56,905 nucleotides of DNA. It comes from a virus. The notes under the pieces are model-generated. The model saw only the letters and a program-made list of their open reading frames with translations. It did no database searches and had not been told where the DNA came from. Numbering within the stretch: position 1 is the first letter of the stretch; every line of letters starts with the position of its first letter. This document shows positions 17,878 to 27,112 of the stretch, one piece after another. The position numbers and the translations under genes were made by a program. The stretch lies in the IMG/VR virus record IMGVR_UViG_3300037434_000034, positions 1 through 56,905 of that record, one strand, 5' to 3'.

Positions 17878-20073
17878 TTATCTTCTACCAATACTTTTAA
17901 AAGGATTAACCTTTGCTCTGTTCATTGCTGAACCTGGTCTACCTACACTTTTTAAAAAAGTATTTCTATCAAAATTAGGTATTTTTTGTTTATTCGTACT
18001 TTCTTCTTTCCGTTCTATCTTTTTTCTGATACCTTTAGCTTCTTGTATTTTAGCAAATGCCATCAGCGCACAGTAGGAAGATAGCCTGTCAAAGTTTCCT
18101 TTATCCTGGTATTGTTGCATCTCTCTAAGTAACCATATGAAAGATATTCTTTCTACACCATACTTAATCTTAGTTATCTCCCCTGTATCACTTGTTTCAT
18201 GTCCTAGTTCTTCTGAAAGATAGTTAATACCATACTCTAGTAATTTTTTCCAAAGTGCTGGTGTTCTGGTATATCCATACTTTTGAAATACATTTTGTTT
18301 AACATCGAGTTCTTTATCAAATAACATCTCTGATGCCGGAACTAAATACTTTGCTCTTTTCTTAGCGATCATGTAGTTGATAAAGGATGTTTTATTATTC
18401 TCTGAAAGAGTCCATGCATTATATAACTCTACCAGCATAGATATCTGTTCATTCGTTTCGTTAGGATCATCGTATCTACATACTAGTTCTGCTACTAGTT
18501 TACCCCCCTCGAGAAAAGTAGTGCTTGACCCTTCGGCATCTATTCTAACCACTTCTACTGGGGTAGCATAGATATATACAGATGCTAATGAATCACTGGT
18601 ATCTGAACGGCCAACTTCTATAGGGTCTACAGAAGCATAGTGGTTACCCCATGCAGGATTTTCCCCAGGAAACTGATGTATAACTACACAGCCTCTTTTA
18701 TCTGAAGCTGTTCTGGATATAGGGTATGGGCAAGGTTGTCGTTTACTATCTTTATATGTTATCTTATTTTCATCAGTACGTTCAAGATCAACATACTTAA
18801 GATAAACAGATCCTTCTTCGATCTTCTTAACTTGCCGTGTAGTATGTTTTACAGGGAAGACAGATACAGTTCTTATAGCAAAGGCTTCTTTGATATTCCT
18901 GGGTCTTTGAGAAACCTCTAGTTGAAAAGCCTCTGGTGCTTTTTCTTTCTCAATTCTTGCATACTCATTGTCCAGGTATTCAAGAGCTTCCTTAACTAAG
19001 GAATTCCCAAACTTATCTATGAATGGAGGCATGGACCATTGTTCCGGAATAAACAAACCTGTTTCTCCTTCTGTGCCATTCTCATCTAATAAGTTTGTAT
19101 ATACAGGATAAAAATCATTAGCTACAGGATGTAGTAAAAACTCTTTAAGAGGATTGCACTGGGATAGATCACCTACTGACCCCCCAATGACAAAGATACC
19201 TGATGTGAGGGCACCTTCTCTCATAGCTTGTCTCATAAAACCATAAGTAGTATCCGCAGTAGGTGCTATGCCTCCTTCTTCATAATCGAATTCATCAGTT
19301 GCCCCCGCTACACCAGATACAGGGTCTTTATCCATAGATACCCCGGTAATAGTAGCCATAGTACCTATCTGCACTTTTCTACCATCAACAGTTTTAGTTT
19401 CTACTTTCTGTTGCCAGGAAAATTCTTTATCTGGTAAGTTAGTACAACTCCATGCAGTTTCTTTATTGGTAAAGTTGTGATATTCAGCAAGAAACTTCCA
19501 ACAACCATTGGTGGCATTGATGTACTTTTTATCAGAGGCAGCTATCTTACCCACAAAACCTTCTTCAAAAAGATACTTGTTATAGATACGACACATATGA
19601 AAATATGTCCATGCTACTTGTCTCTTTTTTAGACATACCACATTTTTGTCATTCAGTTCAGCTAATATCTCATACAAGGCTATATGATAATGCACATCAC
19701 GTATCTCGGGGAACTCAAATTTCTTGGCAACTTTAAAGTATATCCTTAGGAAATTTATCCAATGATAGTAGAACCTGGGGAGATACCATACATCACCTTT
19801 ACCATTTTTGAAAATAACCCCTTTACGGCATTTCTCTTTCTCTGTATCCCAGTATTCAATAAAGTCCTGCGATCCTTCAGGTGCTTCACAGAACATTTTC
19901 TTCTTCTGGAAAGTTCTTGCTTGTTCGTTGAAAAGATATGCAGTTTCATCAAAGTTGTATAATCCAGGTTCTTTAAATAAACTCTTTACAAAGTCTCTGA
20001 AAGCAACTCTATCAGGAAATATAGTATATTCCCATACACCCGCGTTATAGGTAGGTATCTTATATCTAGCCAT
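17878..20073 (-). CDS. terL: Terminase large subunit
   Basis: A 731-residue protein, the ATP-driven DNA packaging motor. Visible features are an N-terminal ATPase with a Walker A-like KKRQVAWT stretch (the usual Gly is Ala) near residue 150 and an acidic Walker B-like GATDEFDYEEGG near residue 270. A C-terminal RNase H-like nuclease region follows, with YASVDPIEVGR near residue 505. The C-terminus is basic (RAKVNPFKSIGRR). Length and order next to portal fit crAss-type terminases. No small subunit is apparent. The gene at 20066 overlaps its start by 8 nt. Confidence 0.8.
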   Translation of the reverse strand: MARYKIPTYNAGVWEYTIFPDRVAFRDFVKSLFKEPGLYNFDETAYLFNEQARTFQKKKMFCEAPEGSQDFIEYWDTEKEKCRKGVIFKNGKGDVWYLPRFYYHWINFLRIYFKVAKKFEFPEIRDVHYHIALYEILAELNDKNVVCLKKRQVAWTYFHMCRIYNKYLFEEGFVGKIAASDKKYINATNGCWKFLAEYHNFTNKETAWSCTNLPDKEFSWQQKVETKTVDGRKVQIGTMATITGVSMDKDPVSGVAGATDEFDYEEGGIAPTADTTYGFMRQAMREGALTSGIFVIGGSVGDLSQCNPLKEFLLHPVANDFYPVYTNLLDENGTEGETGLFIPEQWSMPPFIDKFGNSLVKEALEYLDNEYARIEKEKAPEAFQLEVSQRPRNIKEAFAIRTVSVFPVKHTTRQVKKIEEGSVYLKYVDLERTDENKITYKDSKRQPCPYPISRTASDKRGCVVIHQFPGENPAWGNHYASVDPIEVGRSDTSDSLASVYIYATPVEVVRIDAEGSSTTFLEGGKLVAELVCRYDDPNETNEQISMLVELYNAWTLSENNKTSFINYMIAKKRAKYLVPASEMLFDKELDVKQNVFQKYGYTRTPALWKKLLEYGINYLSEELGHETSDTGEITKIKYGVERISFIWLLREMQQYQDKGNFDRLSSYCALMAFAKIQEAKGIRKKIERKEESTNKQKIPNFDRNTFLKSVGRPGSAMNRAKVNPFKSIGRR

Positions 20074-20254
20074 TATATAAACTGCAGCGAAGTAATTTTA
20101 CACTGCTTTTGGGGATATCATGTATCTTTAGTAACTCGTCCAGGGCATTATCATTATCTATACCCATAACTGTTTCATCTATGGTCATCCCCGCAAAGTA
20201 GAACATATGATTATCAAGTACTTCTACCGATATGCTATATGGTTGTTTATCCAT
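20066..20254 (-). CDS. Small hypothetical protein upstream of terminase
   Basis: A 62-residue protein (MDKQPYSISVEVLDNHMFYF) overlapping both neighbours by 8 nt. It is mixed strand/helix with no motif. It could be a very small terminase partner, but nothing in the sequence supports DNA binding. Confidence 0.45.
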   Translation of the reverse strand: MDKQPYSISVEVLDNHMFYFAGMTIDETVMGIDNDNALDELLKIHDIPKSSVKLLRCSLYNG

Positions 20255-20588
20255 GATTAACTTGTTTATCTATAGAAAACTCTACTTTTCCGGATATACT
20301 ATCTCCTTTAGATATATCTGGAAATTCTCCTACACTTCTGGATATTACATAGAGCCGTGTCATTGGTTGAAAGTACTTCAGTTGAAGATTATATACATTA
20401 AACCCTTTTCCAAGTATAGTACAGGTAATCCAATCATTATAAATATTTTCTATACGATACTGTGCCCCAGTCATCTTATCATAAGTTATCACATCCTGTT
20501 CCTGTAGATGATGACCAGGTAATATTTGAAATTCTATAGTATCTGTTTTACCTGTGTCTATTATCGCTTTAACTAAACGGTTGTTCAT
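20247..20588 (-). CDS. Small beta-barrel-like hypothetical protein
   Basis: A 113-residue, strand-rich protein. The stretch DTGKTDTIEFQILPGHHLQ then YDKMTGAQYRIENIYNDWIT suggests a small beta barrel. The YDKMTGA segment echoes SYDKMSGLEMRV in the major capsid protein, so it may be a capsid-related domain such as a decoration protein. That link is a short visual match only. It lies between the epimerase and terminase genes. Confidence 0.5.
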   Translation of the reverse strand: MNNRLVKAIIDTGKTDTIEFQILPGHHLQEQDVITYDKMTGAQYRIENIYNDWITCTILGKGFNVYNLQLKYFQPMTRLYVISRSVGEFPDISKGDSISGKVEFSIDKQVNHG

Positions 20589-20607
20589 ATAGTTTTATTT
20601 TAATTGA

Positions 20608-21621
20608 TTACTTATTTACTTGTTTATCTATCCAACTATAGAGTAGTTTCATCCCCTCTATAAGTGGTTGTGTTGGTGACCAATTCAATCGTTGTTTGAT
20701 AAGATCGTTATTACTATTCCTCCCCCTAACACCTTCAGGGCCAGGAATGTTACTAATAATTACGTTCTTCTCGGATATACCTATAACCATTTCAGCAAGA
20801 TCATTTATAGAGATCATCTCATCACTACCTATGTTAAGTATATCTGTACAATCACTTCTCATCAATCTGATTATTCCCTCTACACATTCATCTATATAAA
20901 GAAATGAACGGGTCTGTTTACCATCTCCCCAAATGTCAATCCACACAGGTGCTTCAAAGTCTATACCATCTCCGGCAATTCTACCATTTGTTCCTTCTAT
21001 AACTTTAGCAACTTTACGACATATAGCTGCAGGTGCTTTCTCCTTACCATTATTCCAGGTAGTTTCTGGACCAAAGATATTATGAAAACGTGCTATCCTA
21101 ACAGTTAATCCATAGTTACGCTCAAAAGCTTTGTAAAGTCTCTCACTAAAAATCTTCTCCCATCCATATTCACTATCGGGTGCAGCAGGGTATATAGAAT
21201 CTTCTGAACACTTTGGGTTATCCGGATCAGTTTGATTATATGCAGGATAGGCACATGCAGAACTGCTATAAAATACTCTACCTACTTTTCTTTTAACTGC
21301 TTCATTAGCAACATTCAAATTGATCATAGCAGAATTATGCATTACATTAGCATCATTTTCTCCTGTGAATATATACCCGGCACCCCCCATGTCACAGGCT
21401 AATGTATAACATTCATCGATATGTATTCCTGAAAACACTTTAGCTACTTGTAACGGATCTCGTAAATCAGCCTGTATATACTCGCTACAATACTCTTCCT
21501 GTGAAAAATATTCATTTTCCTGTTTAATATCAGCTACCCTTATATAATTACCTTCCTGTAGTAATCTTTTAGCTAAATGTGATCCTATAAATCCTGCCCC
21601 TCCTGTTATTAATATATTCAT
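20608..21621 (-). CDS. GDP-mannose 3,5-epimerase-like enzyme
   Basis: A 337-residue extended short-chain dehydrogenase. It has the NAD-binding GGAGFIGS at residues 7-14. The sequence around the active site follows plant GDP-mannose 3,5-epimerase closely: SSACAYP with Cys123, YGWEK with Tyr152 and Lys156, GKEKAPAAICRK with Lys195, and the C-terminal IPGPEGVRGRNS. The plant enzyme uses the equivalent Cys, Tyr and Lys residues. It converts GDP-D-mannose to GDP-L-galactose (and GDP-L-gulose). It opens a glycosyltransferase island. Generic sugar-nucleotide epimerase is the fallback, but the conserved Cys/Lys pair favours this reaction. Confidence 0.85.
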   Translation of the reverse strand: MNILITGGAGFIGSHLAKRLLQEGNYIRVADIKQENEYFSQEEYCSEYIQADLRDPLQVAKVFSGIHIDECYTLACDMGGAGYIFTGENDANVMHNSAMINLNVANEAVKRKVGRVFYSSSACAYPAYNQTDPDNPKCSEDSIYPAAPDSEYGWEKIFSERLYKAFERNYGLTVRIARFHNIFGPETTWNNGKEKAPAAICRKVAKVIEGTNGRIAGDGIDFEAPVWIDIWGDGKQTRSFLYIDECVEGIIRLMRSDCTDILNIGSDEMISINDLAEMVIGISEKNVIISNIPGPEGVRGRNSNNDLIKQRLNWSPTQPLIEGMKLLYSWIDKQVNK

Positions 21622-22397
21622 ATAGTTTGTATTTTTTGTTCTCGTTTATTTTGTTCTCTTTCATATGCTTTTTGTCTCATCTTTTCTATAGTTTCTGGTT
21701 TTAACTTCTTTCCCCAGTTTGGATGCTTATCACCAGAGATCGCCAATGATGCAGTTCTACAGTATTCTTCAGACATCTTTTTTCCTTTATTCCACGCAGT
21801 TTGACCTTTGTGTGACTCAGATGACTTTTTTCTTGTTTCTTCAGAAACAACCTTTCCTTTATGTGTTCTACTTATACACTCTTTCTCATAGTCAGTTCTT
21901 GGTATTCCTTTCATCTGCTTACTTGTAGATTCTGCTATCTTTCGTATTGTTTCTTCTGAGTATATACCTATCTTTCCAAAATTCCACGGTGTCTTACCAA
22001 TTAATCCTTCTGATATTTTTTTCTTTGTTTCTTCACTTGGGTTGGTTAGACCATCCCCACCATCTGTCAAATTACATAATGGTCCTAGTTTCATATCCTC
22101 TCTACCTATCTTTCGTATAATATCTATTTCCATTATTAGAGAATCTTTTTCTGATAACCCATCAGCTATATGAATTATAATTGGTTGAAGTTCATCTCTA
22201 AGGATTGCCTTTATCTTATTTGATTTATGCGAATTCTTTACACTTTTATAGTGTACTTTATTTACATGATCGTGTGATCTCTTTCCTTGGCCTTTACCTA
22301 CATAAAATGGTTCATGTCCTAGAACTACATTATCGTATATATACTGCCCAGGCTTTCTTGGGTCAAGATATATATAAACATAAAACACATTTTTCAT
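21618..22397 (-). CDS. GIY-YIG homing endonuclease with NUMOD3 repeats
   Basis: A 259-residue protein overlapping the epimerase start by 4 nt. The N-terminal GIY-YIG core reads FYVYIYLD and FYVGKGQGKRS, followed by the Glu-containing helix (LIMEIDIIRKIG) and NLTDGGDGL. At least three NUMOD3 repeats follow (NPSEETKKKISEGLIGK, YSEETIRKIAESTSKQ, VSEETRKKSSESHKG). It differs from the GIY-YIG gene at 17097, so the two are separate acquisitions or old paralogs. It sits inside the glycosylation island as a free-standing mobile gene. Confidence 0.87.
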   Translation of the reverse strand: MKNVFYVYIYLDPRKPGQYIYDNVVLGHEPFYVGKGQGKRSHDHVNKVHYKSVKNSHKSNKIKAILRDELQPIIIHIADGLSEKDSLIMEIDIIRKIGREDMKLGPLCNLTDGGDGLTNPSEETKKKISEGLIGKTPWNFGKIGIYSEETIRKIAESTSKQMKGIPRTDYEKECISRTHKGKVVSEETRKKSSESHKGQTAWNKGKKMSEEYCRTASLAISGDKHPNWGKKLKPETIEKMRQKAYEREQNKREQKIQTI

Positions 22398-22401
22398 AAG
22401 T

Positions 22402-23040
22402 TCATATATTTTCGTTTATCATAAAACTGTCCCCCCAACCATGATTGCCACTCATCACTTTCTCTCTTACAACAAATCCAAAGGTAGCAAGATATTCTTT
22501 AAGTTCTGGATATAATGCACAATTTTGATAAAGAGAAAGATCATTTACTTCTATGTATAACCATTTAACTTTGTTTAATAACTCACCAAACCCCTTGAGA
22601 CAAAGTAGTTCTGCTCCCTGGATATCGATGTTTACAAAAGGATAGTCATCAATATTTAATAAGTTATTCTGAAATAAGGTATCAAGTCGCTTGGTCTTAA
22701 GAGTAATATCCTGTACATAGTGGACCTCAGGATGTGCCTGAATATGCGTACCGAGAGCAAGAATAGAACTACTCTGTCCTTGGTTATTAGCTATATGAAA
22801 AGTTACCTCTTCATCATCTGTATCTGTCAGACAATCATTGAAGATTAAATGGTTAGAATAGGGTTGTAAATTTCCTATCAGATTCATTATCAATCCAGGG
22901 TCTGCTTCTACCCATACAGTTTTATTGACCCCATTAGAGTAGTAGTCAGGTGCTTCTTGTCCAACGTTAGCTCCTATATGTATTACACCTTTTGGTAATA
23001 TGTTGTACTTCTGTATTAGTTCCTTATATGGTATAAGCAT
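22402..23040 (-). CDS. FkbM-family methyltransferase
   Basis: A 212-residue SAM-dependent enzyme. The SAM-binding start GVIHIGANVGQEAPDYY and acidic VEADPGL follow the FkbM pattern. VNIDIQGAELLCLKGF is the family's C-terminal signature. FkbM enzymes usually O-methylate sugars or hydroxyls on glycans and small molecules. Next to another methyltransferase and a set of glycosyltransferases, it probably methylates the glycan made by this island. The acceptor is unknown. Confidence 0.85.
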   Translation of the reverse strand: MLIPYKELIQKYNILPKGVIHIGANVGQEAPDYYSNGVNKTVWVEADPGLIMNLIGNLQPYSNHLIFNDCLTDTDDEEVTFHIANNQGQSSSILALGTHIQAHPEVHYVQDITLKTKRLDTLFQNNLLNIDDYPFVNIDIQGAELLCLKGFGELLNKVKWLYIEVNDLSLYQNCALYPELKEYLATFGFVVREKVMSGNHGWGDSFMINENI

Positions 23041-23043
23041 TAT

Positions 23044-23604
23044 TTAATGTTTTATAAAGTAAGCACCTGTATCCATTATGTCATTCTCTGGTATGAGAAC
23101 TATCTCTGAGTAGTCATAACCTTTTTCCTTTAGAAAATCCCTACACGCTTTTTCTACCTGGTAATCAGGAGATAAGTAATCATGCATTGCAATTAACCCT
23201 CCTGATATAACTTTTGGGTAATAAGCAATCAGGTCTTTAGTAACTCCTTCATAACTATGATCTGCATCTACATATACCATAGATAAAGAACTATCAGGTA
23301 TCTGGTCTGCCATTGTAGATGTATCCCCCCGGAGCATGATATACTTTTGAGGTCTGTTATCATACATTGCCATACGATCTATTACCTGCAGGACATTGGT
23401 ATCATGCCACTCTTGGGTAAACCCCCCATCACCACTTTGTCCTTCTATAGTCTCCCATTTATCCACCAGATAAAGTAGTTCAGCTCCCCAATCCATAATA
23501 GTTTTAGCGAAGAGTCCTTCTGCAACGCCGAGTTCACATATTATCAATGGTAAGTTCATGCTCTTTAGCAAATCTCCTAATTGATCTCTATATCTTATTT
23601 TCAT
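23044..23604 (-). CDS. Class I SAM-dependent methyltransferase (Methyltransf_24-like)
   Basis: A 186-residue protein with the SAM motif ICELGVAEGLFAKTI, the acidic loop VDKWE, and the post-motif VYVDADHSYEGVTKDL and GLIAMHDYLSPDY. This matches the TylF/CmcI-like and Methyltransf_24 group, which O-methylate sugars and polyketides using a metal bound by the DADH and HD residues. It overlaps the GT25-like gene start by 4 nt. It is probably a second glycan methyltransferase. Confidence 0.8.
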   Translation of the reverse strand: MKIRYRDQLGDLLKSMNLPLIICELGVAEGLFAKTIMDWGAELLYLVDKWETIEGQSGDGGFTQEWHDTNVLQVIDRMAMYDNRPQKYIMLRGDTSTMADQIPDSSLSMVYVDADHSYEGVTKDLIAYYPKVISGGLIAMHDYLSPDYQVEKACRDFLKEKGYDYSEIVLIPENDIMDTGAYFIKH

Positions 23605-24983
23605 AAATGTTCTTTATACCAATGATCGCCTAAGTTAGAAAATACCGAAAATCTTGTCATACCTGTACCGATGTTACTTTCGTTATCCCTTTGTATCACA
23701 CACCCCGGGTTGAAAGCATATGTGTATAGTTGTGGCTGTAGTAATATCATAGTCCAGTCTATACCCATAGAACGGTACATGTTCTGGTCAAGAGAATCCA
23801 GGATATGAGCTAATCTGTCCTTGTTTACTATATATGCATATGTACTCCAGCAACCATAGGTACGAACTATCAGGGGGTCATCTGTTGGTTCCCAATCACA
23901 GTCTTTATCGCATCCGCACATTAACAGATCAGCATGGGTGTGTTTACCATTTTCTCTTTTGTGCCAGGTAGGTTCTTTATGGTATGTCCCCCCTAACCAC
24001 ATAATATCCCACTGGTGGTCAGTAAGAAATTCTTCCATGTGCCGTAGTCTATCTTGTATATCATCACAGAAGATTAGGTCATCTTCCATTACAAAAGCAT
24101 GTTTTCCTTGTTCTAAAGCCTTCTTCATGATCTCTACCTGACTTTCCCAACAACCAGTAGCACCTTTGGTCCTGTTCCACATAACCGCTATCTCATCCCA
24201 TCTTCTTCTTTCCCTAACCTCATCTGGTAAAAAACCTCTTTGTCTTTCTGCAGATATACCGGCCTTAACTAACTGATCTTCCATAAGTACTTTCCGGTCA
24301 GGTCTGTTATCCAGGTTCACATAACTTGTGTACGTAGTCTCGGGAGTAAGTGTTAGCAACTCCCATTTGTGAAAAGCAAAAGTTTCCAGTTTCTTCTGTT
24401 CAGGAGTGTTGTTCTCTTTAGAGAAATACTTAGCTATTTCTAAAGGGGCAAATGTCATACCTGCTCCCAGGAAATATGGACGGTAATGTGCAGTAATTTG
24501 TGTGTCTTCATTATAAGAACCATTGTATTCTTTCCAGGGGAGATTTAACTTACTTGGTAACTCTAGTAATCTTTTACTCCGGACAGATACAGAATTACCC
24601 ACTCTAACCTCTTCACCATAGATATCGAAGATAGTATTAGGTAAAAAGGGTGCGCCACAATAGTCATAGTTTAGAAACTCATCTTTCCAAAGATCAGGTC
24701 TGATAACATATCCATCAGGATGAATTAAAAGTACAAATTCTGTATCTATATACTTGTGTAGGTCATAGAAGATAAACTTGTTCCAATCATCTATATGTCT
24801 GAAAATAGTTCCAATGTTAACAATACTAATACCATTATCTTCTTCAAAAGTGGCTCCTACACTTGTAAGTAACTTAACCTCACCAAATTTAATACCTACA
24901 GAACTTTTTATAAGAGCATCTACAGCACCAGTTATATCGTTAGTACTTACACAAATAAGAGTAACGTTAGGCAAACTTTTCAT
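23601..24983 (-). CDS. Two-domain glycosyltransferase (DUF5672-like + GT25-like)
   Basis: A 460-residue protein with two halves. Residues about 1-200 resemble DUF5672, a domain common beside glycosyltransferases (LLIHPDGYVIRPDLWKDEF, DYCGAPF). Residues about 215-460 resemble GT25/LPS glycosyltransferases: YVNLDNRPDRK at the start, a GATGCWESQVEIMKKAL helix and the acidic HAFVMEDDLIF metal/nucleotide site. GT25 enzymes transfer galactose or glucose. The fusion may let one polypeptide add two residues. It overlaps the genes on both sides by 1-4 nt. Confidence 0.8.
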   Translation of the reverse strand: MKSLPNVTLICVSTNDITGAVDALIKSSVGIKFGEVKLLTSVGATFEEDNGISIVNIGTIFRHIDDWNKFIFYDLHKYIDTEFVLLIHPDGYVIRPDLWKDEFLNYDYCGAPFLPNTIFDIYGEEVRVGNSVSVRSKRLLELPSKLNLPWKEYNGSYNEDTQITAHYRPYFLGAGMTFAPLEIAKYFSKENNTPEQKKLETFAFHKWELLTLTPETTYTSYVNLDNRPDRKVLMEDQLVKAGISAERQRGFLPDEVRERRRWDEIAVMWNRTKGATGCWESQVEIMKKALEQGKHAFVMEDDLIFCDDIQDRLRHMEEFLTDHQWDIMWLGGTYHKEPTWHKRENGKHTHADLLMCGCDKDCDWEPTDDPLIVRTYGCWSTYAYIVNKDRLAHILDSLDQNMYRSMGIDWTMILLQPQLYTYAFNPGCVIQRDNESNIGTGMTRFSVFSNLGDHWYKEHL

Positions 24984-25762
24984 TAGAAATCTAGTTGGAT
25001 AAATGAAGAATGTATAAAGTTAGCATTAGCTCCTGAAAATACATAATCTTTTGGAGGTATTATTATTTGTTTATTGGGGTTACGATTGAGATAAGCTGCA
25101 ACAAATCCGAAAGTAGAGTAGCACAATATCTGGTGTTCACACCCCGAGAGTGAAATAAGATCGTCTAGTTCGCTGGTGGCATTTGAGAATAATAAGTTTA
25201 TATCTTTTGGTAAAAGATGAGTCAGGTTCTCTTCGCACCATTTCATATCATCACTGAAGACAATGAAATCTTCATATCCTTTATCTGCAAAGTATCTGAT
25301 AGCTTTTCTATAATACTCGATAGGTATCTCAGGATGTTTATCTGTAAGTTGAAGAAAATCCCCGCGACGAAAGTGTAGTCCTACACATCCTTCTTTCTTC
25401 TGATAAGGTAAGTTGAACTTCTCTAAAATGTAGTCACGTTCCGAATCAAAGTATTCAAAACTCTGCCAATAACCTATAAACTTAGTATTATCCATACGAG
25501 GGATATCCTGGTATGAAGGAGTATTGTAGGTAAATGTACCGTCCCCTTTAGGAGTAGCATGTGTAGTAAGTTCGTGGTACTCTGCAAAACCTGGTAACTC
25601 AGGCCCATTTGCCATTGAGGGGAAGTACATCTTTCTACCATCACAATGATATGCCACATCAGGTATATAGTATTCAAGGTTATTCTTTTTAGCATATGCT
25701 AACATATGAGAAATAATGTAGAATTGATTTCCTGCGCGGCCTTGAAGTGTTGTAGTGATCAT
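24983..25762 (-). CDS. GT11 family (alpha-1,2-fucosyltransferase-like) glycosyltransferase
   Basis: A 259-residue enzyme with GT11 motifs in order: N-terminal LQGRAGNQFY (family G-x-x-GNQ), GYWQSFEYF near residues 97-105, HFRRGDF at 130-136 (the GDP-sugar binding HxRRGD motif), DFIVFSDDMKWC, and SGCEHQILCYSTFGFVAAYL. GT11 enzymes transfer L-fucose from GDP-fucose in alpha-1,2 linkage. Beside a GDP-mannose 3,5-epimerase, the natural donor here may be GDP-L-galactose, a close analogue of GDP-fucose. The family is clear; the donor is inferred. Confidence 0.87.
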   Translation of the reverse strand: MITTTLQGRAGNQFYIISHMLAYAKKNNLEYYIPDVAYHCDGRKMYFPSMANGPELPGFAEYHELTTHATPKGDGTFTYNTPSYQDIPRMDNTKFIGYWQSFEYFDSERDYILEKFNLPYQKKEGCVGLHFRRGDFLQLTDKHPEIPIEYYRKAIRYFADKGYEDFIVFSDDMKWCEENLTHLLPKDINLLFSNATSELDDLISLSGCEHQILCYSTFGFVAAYLNRNPNKQIIIPPKDYVFSGANANFIHSSFIQLDF

Positions 25763-26481
25763 AAGTTAGCAATTTTATCTATTATCGATTGATGAAAACC
25801 CGATGGTGTTTTATGCACATTAGTAGTATAGTGGGATGCATGACCTACCCTATGTTCATATTCTAACCCCGGCACAAAGTAATACTTATTTCCCTGTTCT
25901 AATAATCTGTAGGCTAAATAGATAGAATCACTTGTTACGGGAATAATATCCGGGTTAAACGCGTTAAGGTAAGTATTCTTGTTTATAAAGAAGTTCATTG
26001 CGTTAAGCGCAGTAGTGAACTTATCATCTTGTATATAATCTTTAGCGTTTGCTTTATCAATAAACTTCCCCGCAAGGTGAGTAAAATTAAAATGGGGTTT
26101 AGCAAATACTGGTTGATAGATAGTATCTTCCTCCCATCTGGGAATAGAGAAGAGAGCATCTAGGTAATCTATTCCTATGATATTATCACTATCAAGAAGT
26201 ATACACCAGTCATTAGTAGCATGAGAAATGGCTATCTGTTTATTCTTGTAACAGTCCTGGTTAGCATCATTCCTAAACAACTTGATCTTGTTCTGTTGAC
26301 TATCTGAACAAAATCCCCACCATGTCCAAAACTGTCCCCATGAACCGTCAGTACTGCAGTCATCGACTATAACTATCTCATCAACTCTTACATCATCTAC
26401 TACCTGAGCAAATGATTCTAAGGTCATCTCGTAACGATTGTATGTCGGAATTACAATAGATAAAGTCCTTGTGTTATCCAT
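25759..26481 (-). CDS. GT2 family glycosyltransferase
   Basis: A 240-residue GT-A fold enzyme. It has the family start LSIVIPTYNRYEMTLESF, the VDEIVIVDDCSTDGSWGQF nucleotide-binding stretch and WCILLDSDNIIG as the DxD-type metal site near residue 118. The C-terminal part reads VPGLEYEHRVGHASH, a likely acceptor/catalytic region. It overlaps the genes on both sides by 4-8 nt. Donor sugar cannot be read from sequence. Confidence 0.85.
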   Translation of the reverse strand: MDNTRTLSIVIPTYNRYEMTLESFAQVVDDVRVDEIVIVDDCSTDGSWGQFWTWWGFCSDSQQNKIKLFRNDANQDCYKNKQIAISHATNDWCILLDSDNIIGIDYLDALFSIPRWEEDTIYQPVFAKPHFNFTHLAGKFIDKANAKDYIQDDKFTTALNAMNFFINKNTYLNAFNPDIIPVTSDSIYLAYRLLEQGNKYYFVPGLEYEHRVGHASHYTTNVHKTPSGFHQSIIDKIANL

Positions 26482-27112
26482 TTGTTCTAACTTTTATGTG
26501 TGTATAGTTACTATCTTTTTCAATAGACATAATATCGTACATATTTGTAATAGTACTTAGTCCTTCTGTAAAATCTCTCCCTGCAGCAAGTACCCGTAAG
26601 TTGTGTTGATACTCATCTTCTCTCTTTGGTCTTGGGTGAGCAAAACATTCAAACCTGCCATTCTTAGTAGATGGTGTAATACCTTTCTTTATAAAAGATC
26701 GGTATAGTAAATCATCTTCTCCCCCATACCCCTTAAACAGGTTAGAAAATCCGTTCACTAGCTGGTAATGTTCTTTAGATAATATAACTACCCCCCCAAA
26801 GAAAGTAGGGTAGGTTAACCTGTAGTCAAATTGAGATGATTCCCCCGCGATCATAGTAGGTACAGGGCAATAGGAATAGTCTACCTTCCCCACTACAGGT
26901 ATGAAATCAACATCATGTAGTATTAAGTACTTATGGTCTTTAGCAAGTAATTCGTAACCAATATTAAAGAGCAATCCTTTGTTCCAGGGAGAATTACCAA
27001 TATCTTCTATAACAGCTATGTGCATACCGGGGTAATGTTTCTGTACATGGAGTAAGAAACAAGATAAATGTGTAGGGCGATTCCTATAAGCTACTAATAC
27101 TAGTGGGGACAT
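26474..27112 (-). CDS. GT7-like galactosyltransferase
   Basis: A 212-residue enzyme resembling beta-1,4-galactosyltransferases: LVAYRNRPTHLSCFL at the start, WNKGLLFNIGYELL, the DVD metal motif in ILHDVDFIP, and FFGGVVILSKEHYQLVNGFS followed by GYGGEDDLLYRSF, the family's WGxEDD-type catalytic loop. It probably adds galactose or N-acetylgalactosamine from a UDP-sugar. Overlap with neighbours implies a single operon. Confidence 0.83.
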   Translation of the reverse strand: MSPLVLVAYRNRPTHLSCFLLHVQKHYPGMHIAVIEDIGNSPWNKGLLFNIGYELLAKDHKYLILHDVDFIPVVGKVDYSYCPVPTMIAGESSQFDYRLTYPTFFGGVVILSKEHYQLVNGFSNLFKGYGGEDDLLYRSFIKKGITPSTKNGRFECFAHPRPKREDEYQHNLRVLAAGRDFTEGLSTITNMYDIMSIEKDSNYTHIKVRTNG

